From Oscarella lobularis (lineage: Eukaryota > Porifera > Homoscleromorpha > Homosclerophorida > Oscarellidae), in the NCBI RefSeq assembly GCF_947507565.1, contig NC_089175.1:4143733-4207732 (forward strand): a DNA stretch of 64,000 nucleotides, read 5' to 3'. The stretch's first letter is position 1; every line of letters starts with the position of its first letter. This document shows, piece after piece, positions 46,381 to 56,900 of this stretch. The position numbers were made by a program, and so were the translations under genes. The notes under the pieces were generated by a model. It did not search any database. It saw nothing but the letters and a program-made list of their open reading frames with translations, and had not been told where the DNA came from.

Positions 46381-46748
46381 TTCTCAGAGCTAGGATAGAA
46401 GGGAGCAGGTAACTCTCCCCAAGGTGTGACCATTATGCCTGGTGGCCGGTCAATTTCCTCACTTGACAAGGGCTTGGTCGCAAAGCCTTCCTAGTAATGA
46501 CGAGAGCGAGGCATTCTGATATCTCCTCCATAGCACCGTCTTCCGTGAGGTTTGATACTGGGTGTCGTTTTTTTCTTTTTCAAAAAGATTCTATTAGTCG
46601 AAAGAACGCGTCTTATGACCTTCTAGGGGTCAAACAACGCGTTTTTGACCTTGTAGCAGCCACGTGGCGAAAGAGGGCCTCACTTCTCTCTACACCTCAT
46701 AGCGTTTGTATCTGTGTACGTAGCACAGCTTCATTTTCTCTTTGCTAG

Positions 46749-47068
46749 ATTTTCTTTCAAAGGGATGTCAATATTCGCTTGTGCTACCGCGATCTTGAGC
46801 TCTTTCTCTCCATCGCGTCTAGCTTTAAAAGCCAACTGGAAGGACGCGGAATCTTTTCCAATGACATCTCGTCGGAAGACGAAGAAGAAAACGACGACGT
46901 TGACGGTGAAAATTTTATAGAATTGAGCAAATACATCTATCTGACAGTGCTCTGTGTATAGATCTCAAGCTGAAGAGGCTCAAGCAGCTTGGCTACTCTC
47001 CGCGTCTAGAAGCGTTGATTCGAACGAAAGGAGATTTCAATGCCTCCGCCGATTGGCTTGTCGACAAC
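46749..47068 (+). pseudogene. Two exons with a UBA-like domain, possible VPS13-type fragment
   Basis: Exon 46749-46905 (phase 0 to 1) encodes DVNIRLCYRDLELFLSIASS and an acidic stretch. A 56-bp intron follows, and then exon 46962-47068 encodes LKRLKQLGYSPRLEALI and DFNASADWLVDN, ending at a donor. The second exon has the three-helix UBA pattern with a GY loop and a closing WL. The beta-strand-like segment before it recalls VPS13D, where a UBA sits inside the protein, but this is only a resemblance. No continuing exon is convincing before the 45-bp repeat begins at about 47360, so the gene is broken or incomplete here. Confidence 0.4.
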
Positions 47069-47359
47069 GTAAAAAGTATGACTGGCTCGTTGGGGTGCTT
47101 GTCTTTCCGTTTTTTTATTTTTGGATTCAGGTGCTCTCTAAGGCTCGGAGCTAGTCAGACGGACAGCCGTTGTGGTAAAGCCTACACAACGAGTTTAAAC
47201 TCAAGACTCAAAAATTGGAAACGAATTAAATGTTCTTACCTGTGTGTAGGAGTCGAGGATTTTTTCTTACGACGAGCGAGGGAGGATTTGTTCAGGCTCA
47301 CGCTTCGCAGGGTTATGGTAGACCCGATGCGTAAGTCTCTATTCTCCTATTCTCCTTAT

Positions 47360-48637
47360 TCGATTTCGTCGTACTCCGCGTGCAGCCGGTATATATATTC
47401 CCTCATGCGGTGTTCGTTCTCCGCGTGCAGCCGGTATATATATATTCCCTCATGCGGTGTTCGTTCTCCGCCTACAGGCGGTATATATATTTCGTCAGGA
47501 GGTGTTCGTTCTCCGCCTGCAGGCGGTATATATATTCCGTCAGGCGTTGTTCGTTCTCCGTCTGCAGGCGGTATATATATTTCGTCAGGCGTTGTTCGTT
47601 CTCCGCCTGCAGGCGGTGTACATATTCCGTCAGGCGTTGTTCGTACTCGGCCTGCAGGCGGTATATATATTCCGTCAGGCGTTGTTCGTACTCCGCCTGC
47701 AAGCGGTATATATATTCCGTCAGGCGGTGTTCGTACTCCTCCAGCAGGCGGTGTATATATTCCGTCAGGCGGTGTTCGTACTTCTCCGGCAGGCGGTATA
47801 AATATTTCGTTAGGCGTTGTTCTTACTCCTACGGTAGGCGGTATGCATATTCCGTCAGGCGTTGTTCGTACCCTTCCCGAACGCGGTATATACACCGTCA
47901 GGCGATGTTCGTACTTTTCCTGCAGGCGGTATATATATACGTACTCTTCCGACAGGCGGTATTTATATTTCGTCAGGCGTTGTTCGTTCTCCGCCTGCAG
48001 GCGGTGTATATATTCCATCAGGCGTTGTACGTACTCTTCCGGCAGGCGGTATATATATTCCGTCAGGTGATGTTCGTACTCCGCCGGCAGGCGGTATATA
48101 TATTTCGTCAGGCATTGTTCGTATTTCGCCTGCAGGCGGTACATATATACCGTCAGGCGTTGTTCGTTCTCCGCCTGCAGGCTGTATATATGTTCCGCCA
48201 GGCGTTGTTCGTACTCCGCCGGCAGGCGGTATATATATTCCGTCAGGCGTTGTTCGTACTCCGCGTGCAGGCGGTATATATATGTTCCGTCAGGCGTTGT
48301 TCGTTTTCCTCCTGCAGGCGGTATGTATATTTCGTTAGGCGGTGTTCGTACTCTGCCTGCAGGCGGTATATATATTTCGTTAGGCGGTGTACGTACTTCT
48401 CCGGCAGGCGGTATATATATTCCGTCAAGCGGTGTTTGTACTCCGCCTGCAAGCGGTATATTTATTCCGTCAGGCGTTGTTCGTTTTCCGCCTGCAGGCG
48501 GTATATATATTCCGTCAGGCGGTGTACGTACTCCTCCGGCAGGCGGTATATATATTTCGTCAGGCGGTGTTCGTTCTCCGCCTTGCAGGCAGTATATATA
48601 TTCCGTCAGGCGGTGTACGTACTCCTCCGGTAGGCTT
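47360..48637. repeat. 45-bp tandem repeat with perfect palindrome
   Basis: About 28 units. Each carries CCGCCTGCAGGCGG (a 14-bp perfect palindrome) followed by TATATATATTCCGTCAGGCG. The unit is 15 codons long and low in stops, so long open frames (350-430 codons) exist in several frames on both strands, for example YIPSGVVRSPPAGG on plus and IYIPPAGGVRTPPDG on minus. Openness in many frames at once argues that the repeat, not selection, keeps them open. Confidence 0.95.
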
Positions 48638-51455
48638 ACATTTGAATTCACAGGCTTTCATTTGAATGCACAGGCTTTCATTTGAATGCACACGCTTTTA
48701 TTTGAATGCACATGTTTTTTTTTGAATCCACAGGGCCTCAAGTAAGTACACAGGCTCTCAATTGAATGCACATGCTTTCAATTGAATGCACAGGCTTTCA
48801 ATTGAATGCACAGGCTTTCATTTGAATGCACACGCTCTCAATTGAATGCACAGGCTTTCATTTAAATGCACAGGCTTTCATTTGAATGCACGGGCTTTTA
48901 TTTGAATGCACATGTTTTCATTTGAATCCACAGGGCCTCAAGTAAGTACACACACTCTCAATTGAATGCACAGGCTCTCAATTGAATGCACAGGCTTTCA
49001 TTTGAATGCACAGGCTTTCATTTAAATGTACAGGCTTTCATTTGAATGCACAGGCTTTTATTTAAATGCACATGTTTTCATTTGAATCCACAGGGCCTCA
49101 AGTAAGTACACAGGCTCTCAATTGAATGCACAGGCTTTCAATTGAATGCACAGGCTTTCAATTGAATTCACAGGCTTTCATTTGAATGCACAGGCTTTCA
49201 TTTGAATGCACCTGCTTTTATTTGAATGCACATGTTTTCATTTGAATCCACAGGGCCTCAAGTAAGTACACGGGCTCTCAATTGAATGCACAGGCTTTCA
49301 TTTGAATGCACAGGCTTTCATTTGAATGCACAGGCTTTCATTTGAATGCACAGGCTTTCATTTGAATGCAAAGGGTCTCAAGTGAGTGCACAGGCTCTCA
49401 ATTGAATGCACAGGCTTTCATTGGAATGCACAGGCTTTCATTTGAATGCACAGGCTTTCATTTGAATGCACAGGCTTTCATTTGAATGCACAGGCTTTCA
49501 TTTGAATGCACAGGCTTTTATTTGAATGCACCTGCTTTCATTTGAATGCACAGGCTCTCATTTGAATGTACAGGCTTTTATTTGAATGCACAGGCTTACA
49601 TTTGAATGCACAGGCTTTCATTTGAATGCAAAGGTCTCAAGTGAGTGCACAGGCTCTCAATTGAATGCACAGGCTTTCATTTGAATGCACATGCTTTCAT
49701 TTGAATGCACAGGCTTTCATTTGAATGCACCTGCTTTCATTTAAATGCACAGGCTCTCATGTGAATGCACAGGCTTTCATTTGAATACACAGGCTTTTAA
49801 TTGAATGCACAGGCTTTCATTTCAATACACAAGCTTTCATTTGAATGCACATGCTTTCATTTGAATGAACAAACTTTTATTTGAATGCACATGTTTTCAT
49901 TTGAATCCACAGGGCCTCAAGTAGGTGCACAGGCTCTCAATTGAATGCACAGGCTTTCATTTGAATGCACAGGCTTTCATTTGAATGCACATGCTTTCAT
50001 TTGAATGCACATGCTTTTATTTGAATGCACTTGAATCCACAGGGACTCAAGTAAGTGCCCTGTGGATTCAAATGAAAACATGTGCATTCAAATGAAAGCC
50101 TGTGCATTCAAATGAAGGCCTGTGTATTCAAATGAAAGCCTGTGCATTCAAATGGAAGCCTGTGCATTCAAATGAAAGCCTGTGCATTCAAATGAAAGCC
50201 TGTGCATTCAAATGAAAGCCTGTGCATTCAAATGAAAGCCTGTGCATTCAAATGAAAGCCTGTGCATTCAAATGAAAGCAGGTGCATTCAAATGAAAGCC
50301 TGTGCATTCAAATGAAAGCAGGTGCATTCAAATGAAAGCCTGTGCATTCAAATGAAAGCGTGTGCATTCAATTGAGAGCCTGTGCACTTACTTGAGGCCC
50401 TGTGGATTCAAATGAATACATGTGCATTCAAATAAAAGCCTGTGCATTCAAATGAAAGCATGTGCATTCAAATGAAAGCATGTGCATTCAAATGAAAGCC
50501 TGTGCATTCAAATGTAATCCTGTGCATTCAAATGAAAGCATGTGCATTCAAATGAAAGCCTGTGCATTCAAATGTAAGCCTGTCCATTCAAATGAAAGCC
50601 TGTGCAGTCAAATGAAAGCCTGTGCATTCAATTGAGAGCCTGTGCACTTACTTGAGGCCCTGTGGATTCAAATGAAAACATGTGCATTCAAATAAAAGCC
50701 TGTGCATTCAAATGAAAGCATGTGCATTCAAATGAAAGCTTGTGTATTTAAATGAAAGTCTGTGCATTCAAATGAAAGCACGTGCATTCAAAATGAAAGC
50801 TTGTGTATTCAAATGAAAGCCTGTGCATTCAAATGAAAGCATGCGCATTCAAATGAAAGCCTGTGCATTCAAATGAAAGCCTGTGCATTCAATTGAGAGC
50901 CTGTGCACTTACTTGAGGCCCTGTGGATTCAAATGAAGACATGTGCATTCAAATAAAAGCCCGTGCATTCAAATGAAAGCCTGTGCATTCAAATGTAATC
51001 CTGTGCATTCAAATGAAAGCATGTGCATTCAAATGAAAGCCTGTGCATTCAAATGTAAGCCTGTCCATTCAAATGAAAGCCTGTGCAGTCAAATGAAAGC
51101 CTGTGCATTCAATTGAGAGCCTGTGCACTTACTTGAGGCCCTGTGGATTCAAATGAAAACATGTGCATTCAAATAAAAGCCTGTGCATTCAAATGAAAGC
51201 ATGTGCATTCAAATGAAAGCTTGTGTATTCAAATGAAAGTCTGTGCATTCAAATGAAAGCATGTGCATTCAAAATGAAAGCTTGTGTATTCAAATGAAAG
51301 CCTGTGCATTCAAATGAAAGCATGCGCATTCAAATGAAAGCCTGTGCATTCAAATGAAAGCCTGTGCATTCAATTTAGAGCCTGTGCACTTACTTGAGGC
51401 CCTGTGGATTCAAATGAAAACATGTGCATTCAAATAAAAGCATGTGCATTCAAAT
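48638..51455. repeat. 20-bp satellite arranged as a giant inverted repeat
   Basis: The left arm (48638-50044) is built of CAGGCTTTCATTTGAATGCA units. The right arm (50058-51455) is the same unit in reverse complement. Marker units with CAGGGCCTCAAGTAAGT (left) or CTTACTTGAGGCCCTG (right) recur every few hundred bases in both arms. The two arms can fold on each other over about 1.4 kb. Confidence 0.95.
50031..50071. other. Turning point hairpin of the inverted array
   Basis: TTGAATCCACAGGG (50031-50044), a 13-base loop and CCCTGTGGATTCAA (50058-50071) form a perfect 14-bp stem. Unit orientation flips exactly here. Confidence 0.9.
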
Positions 51456-51517
51456 GAATAAGACATCGTTCTTCTGATTCACAACGTTAAATACGCAAAA
51501 TTTTTTTAGAAGAAATT

Positions 51518-51840
51518 GGGGTCCCCATTAGGAACCGGCCCGCGAAAATTTCGCTGTTTTAAAAGCTATAGCAGTGTTGAAAACATTTTTTCTGAATTAG
51601 AGAAGAGCTTTATCGACTGATTTCCAGCATAAAATAAGCAAATAATTATTAGATGAAAACGGGGCGCCCATTAGGAACCGAGCCGAGAAAATTTCGCTCT
51701 TTTAAAAGCTAAGGCAGCTTTGAAAACATTTTTCTTTATTAGAGAAGAGCTCTATCGAGTGATTTCCAGCTAAAAATAAGCAAAGAAATATTAGATGAAA
51801 ATGGGGCCCCTATTAGGAACCGGGCCGCGAAAATTTTCGG
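51518..51840. repeat. About 142-bp tandem repeat, 2.3 copies
   Basis: Units start at about 51518, 51661 and 51803 with CCATTAGGAACCG-type sequence, followed by CGCGAAAATTTCGCT, TTTTAAAAGCTA and AGAGAAGAGCT. No coding content is apparent. Confidence 0.9.
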
Positions 51841-52480
51841 TTTTTTCGCGCTCTAGGTTGTCTAATTTTTTTCTGTGCATGTGTGACAGTGTGCGAGATC
51901 GTGTTCGTATTTTTCAATATATGCGAAGAATGTTTATTCAGGTTGCTGATATACGGGAACTGCATTTTCAGTCATTGCGCTGGGATGACTGAAACCGGCT
52001 CAAAACGGGGCGACCGCGATGAAAGGAGGGGAAGATGTACAATCGCGAAAGGTTATGAACGTTTTTACGTGCTTCTCGTTGCTCGCGATCGCGTTACGGG
52101 GGCTCTGTGTACGTTCGGAGGTGTTATCTTCGCGTTTATTCGCTCTCTCGTCGGTTTTTTTGGTTTTCGGCGCTTCTCGGTGATGTTACGAGCTTTCACG
52201 AGGGTTTGTTGGCGTTGCGCGGAGGAAATTGGGGGCCCGGGAGGGGAGATCGATTCGTCTCGTGGGAGTCGAGTGGTTTTAGGCGTCTATTTCGCGTATT
52301 CGGGTCCTAATCGTGGTTCTCGACGTAGTATTGCTGTTAAATCTCTCCCGGTTCATCAAATTTACCGTCGGGGCCGTCTATTTTAGGGGCAGTGTTAGGG
52401 CAGAGTCAATACTCATAGGTATATATTGGGTCCTAATTGTGTTACATATTTCTAATTAGTTTTTTTGGGGGGGGGGGGGG
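51841..52480. other. Unassigned unique segment
   Basis: A 167-codon open frame (51883-52386, plus) has no recognisable domain, and its residue make-up (rich in Arg, Phe, Cys, Val) does not look convincingly coding. A poly-G run lies at about 52467-52480. I see no supportable gene. Confidence 0.4.
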
Positions 52481-52920
52481 TGCATAGGAATGGGAGGAAC
52501 GAGGACAAGACCAAGGGACGCGAGGGAGAAGAGGAACAAGCGAGCAAGGAGAAGGAGGAATATCAAGGGATCGACGGTATGTGATGGAGGTAGAGTTTTT
52601 TATGTTGGATGATTTCTAATTAGTTTTTTTAGGTGCATAGGAATGGGAGGAACGAGGACAAGAGCAAGGGACGCGAGGGAGAAGGAGGAACAAGCAATCA
52701 AGAAGATGAAGGAATATCAAGGGATCGACGGCATGTGATGGAGGTAGAGTTTTAGTAATTAAGGAGTTTCTAATTCGTTTTCTAGATGTGGAAGAGTGTA
52801 AGGAAGAAGGCTATGAACAAGGGACGCGAGTGGGAAGGACGGAAAAGTGATCAGGAGGAAGGACGACTATCGAGGGATCAAAGGTATGTGATGTAGGTAG
52901 AGTTTTAGTTATTGAGGGGT
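52481..52920 (+). repeat. About 152-bp tandem repeat with exon-intron-like units
   Basis: Three units start at about 52481, 52634 and 52786. Each has a purine-rich part (AAGGGACGCGAG, GGGATC) ending in GGTATGTGATG, then a T-rich part ending in TTTTTTTAGGTG. That is a donor-like and an acceptor-like site in every unit. The reading frame is not clearly conserved between units. Confidence 0.8.
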
Positions 52921-52929
52921 CTCTAATTC

Positions 52930-53055
52930 GTTTCTAAATTTGTCCTGGGGACAATTTGTCCTGGGGACAATTTGTCCTGGGACAATTTGTCCTGGGACAA
53001 TTTGTCCAGGTACAATTTTGTCCTGGGGACAATTTGTCCTAGGACAATTTGTCCT
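52930..53055. repeat. 16-bp tandem repeat
   Basis: AATTTGTCCTGGGGAC-type units, about eight copies with small length changes, lie between the 152-bp repeat and the pyrimidine-rich repeat. Confidence 0.9.
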
Positions 53056-53984
53056 TCTCCTATGCCTTTTGCCTTCTCCCTTTGCCTTTTGCTTTCTCCT
53101 TTGCCTTTTGCCTTCTCCCTTTGCCTTTTGCCTTCTCCCTTTGCCTTTTGCCTTCTCCCTTTGCCTTTTGCCTTCTCCCTTTGCCTTTTGCCTTCTCCCT
53201 TTTGCCTTTTGCCTTCTCCCTTTGCCTTTTGCCTTCTCCCTTTGCATTTTTGCCTTCTCCCTTTGCCTTTTGCTTTCTCCCTTTGCCTTTTGCCTTCTCC
53301 CTTTGCCTTTTGCCTTTTCCCTTTGCCTTTTGCCTTCTCATTTGCCTTTTGCCTTCTCCTTTGCCTTTTGCCTTCTCCCTTTGCTTTTTGCCTTCTCCCT
53401 TTGCCTTTTGCCTTCTCTCTTTGCCTTTTGCTTTCTCCCTTTTGCCTTTTGTCTTCTCCTTTGCCTTTTGCCTTCTCCTTTGCCTTTTGCCTTCTCCCTT
53501 TTGCCTTTTGCCTTCTCCCTTTGCCTTTTGCCTTCTTCCTTTGCCTTTTGCCTTCTCCTTTGCCTTTTGCCTTCTCCCTTTGCCTTTTGCCTTCTCCCTT
53601 TTGCCTTTTGCCTTCTCCCTTTTGCCTTTTGCCTTCTCCCTTTGCCTTTTGCCTTCTCTCTTTGCCTTTTGCCTTCTCCCTTTGCCTTTTGCCTTCTCCC
53701 TTTTGCCTTTTGCTTTCTCCCTTTGCCTCTTGCCTTCTCCCTTTGCCTTTTGCCTTCTCCTTTGCCTTTTGCCTTCTCCCTTTTGCCTTTTGCCTTCTCC
53801 CTTTTGCCTTTTGCCTTCTCCCTTTGCCTTTTGCCTTCTCCCTTTTGCCTTTTGCCTTCATCCTTTTGCCTTTTGCCTTCTCCTTTGCCTTTTGCCTTCT
53901 CCCTTTTGCCTTTTGCCTTCTCCCTTTGCCTTTTGCCTTCTCCCTTTTGCCTTTTGCCTTCTCCCTTTGCCTTTTGCCTTCTCC
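53056..53984. repeat. Pyrimidine-rich 18-20-bp minisatellite
   Basis: About 50 units of TTTGCCTTTTGCCTTCTCC with one- or two-base length variation. One strand is almost pure pyrimidine apart from a regular G. Length variation opens long Lys-rich frames on minus (KGEGKRQKAK) that I do not call as genes. It runs straight into satellite A at 53985. Confidence 0.95.
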
Positions 53985-56900
53985 GGAGAGAAGAATTGGC
54001 TAGTCCCTTGTAAATTCACTGTAATTTATTACAGGGGAGAAGAGTTGGCTAGTCCCTTGTAAATTAACTGTAATTTATTACAGGGGAGAAGAGTTGGCTA
54101 GTCTCTTGTAATTTTTCTGTAATTTATTACAGGGGAGAAGAATTGGCTAGTCCCTTGTAATTTCACTGTAATTTATTACAGGGGAGAAGAATTGGCTAGT
54201 CCCTTGTAATTTCACTGTAATTTATTACAGGGGAGAAGAGTTGGCTAGTCCCTTGTAAATTCACTGTAATTTATTACAGGGGAGAAGAGTTGGCTAGTCT
54301 CCTTGTAATTTCACTGTAATTTATTACAGGGGAGAAGGGTTGGCTAGTCCCTTGTACTGTCACTGTAGTTTATTACAGGGGAGAAGAGTTGGCTAGTCCA
54401 TTGTAATTTCACTGTAATTCATTACAGGCGAGAAGAATTGGCTAGTCGCCTGTAAATTCACTGTCATTTATTACAGGGGAGAAGAGTTGGCTAGTCCCTT
54501 GTAATTTCACTGTAATTTATTACAGGGGAGAAGAATTGGCTAGTCCCTTGTAAATTCACTGTAATTTATTACAGGGGAGAAGAGTTGGCTAGTCTCCTTG
54601 TAATTTCACTGTAATTTATTACAGGGGAGAAGGGTTGGCTAGTCTCTCGTACTTTCACTGTAATTTATTACAGGGGAGAAGAATTGGCTAGTCCCTTGTA
54701 ATTTCACTGTAACTTATTACAGGGGAGAAGAGTTGGCTAGTCCCTTGTAATTTTTCTGTAATTTATTACAGGGGAGAAGAATTGGCTAGTCCCTTGTAAA
54801 TTCACTGTAATTTATTACAGGGGAGAAGAGTTGGCTAGTCCCTTGTAATATCACTGTAATTTATTACAGGGGAGAAGAGTTGGCTAGTCCCTTTTAATTT
54901 TTCTGTAATTTATTACAGGGGAGAAGAATTGGCTAGTCCCTTGTAATGTCACTGTAATTTTTTACAGGGGAGAAGAGTTGGCTAGTCTCTTGTAATTTTG
55001 CTGTAATTTATTACAGGGGAGAAGAATTGGCTAGTCCCTTGTAAATTCACTGTAATTTATTACAGGGGAGAAGAGTTGGCTAGTCCCTTGTACTTTCACT
55101 GTAATTTATTACAATGGAGTAGAGTTGGCTAGTCTCTTGTAATTTCAACTGTAATTTATTACAGGGGAGAAGAGTTGGCTAGTCCCTTGTAATTTTTCTG
55201 TAATTTATTACAGGGGAGAAGAGTTGGCTAGTCCCTTGTAATTTCACTGTAATTTATTACAGGGGAGAAGAATTGGCTAGTCCCTTGTAATGTCACTGTA
55301 ATTTATTACAGGGGAGAAGAGTGTGCTAGTCCCTTGTAATTTCACTGTAATTTATTATAAGGGAGACTAGTTGGCTAGTCCTTTGTATTTTCACTGTAAT
55401 TTATTACAATGGAGTAGAGTTGGCAAGTCTCTTGTAATTTCAACTGTAATTTATTACAGGGAAGAAGAGTTGGCTAGTCCCTTGTAATTTTTCTGTAATT
55501 TATTACAGGGGAGAAGAGTGTGCTAGTCCCTTGTAATTTCACTGTAATTTATTATAAGGGAGACTAGTTGGCTAGTCCTTTGTATTTTCACTGTAATTTA
55601 TTACAATGGAGTAGAGTTGGCAAGTCTCTTGTAATTTCAACTGTAATTTATTACAAGGGAGAAGAATTGGCTAGTCCCTTGTAATGTCACTGTAATTTAT
55701 TACAGGGGAGAAGAGTGTGCTAGTCCCTTGTAATTTCACTGTAATTTATTATAAGGGAGACTAGTTGGCTAGTCCTTTGTATTTTCACTGTAATTTATTA
55801 CAATGGAGTAGAGTTGGCAAGTCTCTTGTAATTTCAACTGTAATTTATTACAGGGAAGAAGAATTGGCTAGTCCCTTGTAATGTCACTGTAATGTATTAC
55901 AGGGGAGAAGAGTTGGCTAGTCCCTTGTAATGTCACTGTAATTTATTACAGGGGAGAAGAGTTGGCTAGTCCCTCTTAATTTTTCTGTAATTTATTACAG
56001 GGGAGAAGAATTGGCTAGTCCCTTGTAATTTCACTCTAATTTATTACAATGGACTAGAGTTGGCTAGTCCCTTGTAATTTTTCTGTAATTTATTACAGGG
56101 GAGAAGAGTTGGCTAGTCCCTTGTAATTTTTCTGCAATTTATTACAGGGGAGAAGAATTGGCTAGTCCCTTGTAATTTCACTGTAATTTATTACAAGGGA
56201 GAAGAGTTGGCTAGTCCCTTGTAATTTTTCTGTAATTTATTACAGGGGAGAAGAATTGGCTAGTCCCTTGTACTGTCACTGTAGTTTATTACAGGGGAGA
56301 AGAGTTGGCTAGTCCATTGTAATTTCACTGTAATTCATTACAGGCGAGAAGAATTGGCTAGTCGCTTGTAAATTCACTGTCATTTATTACAGGGGAGAAG
56401 AGTTGGCTAGTCCCTTGTAATTTCACTGTGATTTATTACAGGGGAGAAGAATTGGCTAGTCCCTTGTAAATTCACTGTAATTTATTACAGGGGAGAAGGG
56501 TTGGCTAGTCTCTTGTACTTTCACTGTAATTTATTACAGGGGAGAAGAGTTGGCTAGTCCCTTGTAATTTTTCTGTAATTTATTACAGGGGAGAAGAATT
56601 GGCTAGTCCCTTGTGAATTCACTGTAATTTATTACAGGGGAGAAGAGTTGGCTAGTCCCTTGTAAATTAACTGTAATTTATTACAGGGGAGAAGAATTGG
56701 CTAGTCCCTTGTAATTTCACTGTAATTTATTACAGGGTAGAAGAGTTGGCTAGTCCCTTGTAATTTCACTGTAATTTATTACTGGGGAGAAGAGTTGGCT
56801 AGTCCCTTGTAATTTTTCTGTAATTTATTACAGGGGAGAAGAATTGGCTAGTCCATTGTAATTTTTCTGTAATTTATTACAGGGGAGAAGAATTGGCTAG

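Noticed and set aside
47356-48651. 431-codon minus and 417-codon plus frames over the 45-bp array
   Set aside because: Simultaneous openness on both strands is explained by a stop-poor unit of 15 codons.
48638-51455. CRISPR-like array
   Set aside because: The units are contiguous 20-mers without unique spacers and change orientation midway; eukaryotic satellite.
52923-53861. Lys-rich 312-codon minus-strand frame (KGEGKRQKAK repeats)
   Set aside because: It arises from the pyrimidine-rich minisatellite; several other frames are equally open and no start, splice or domain supports it.
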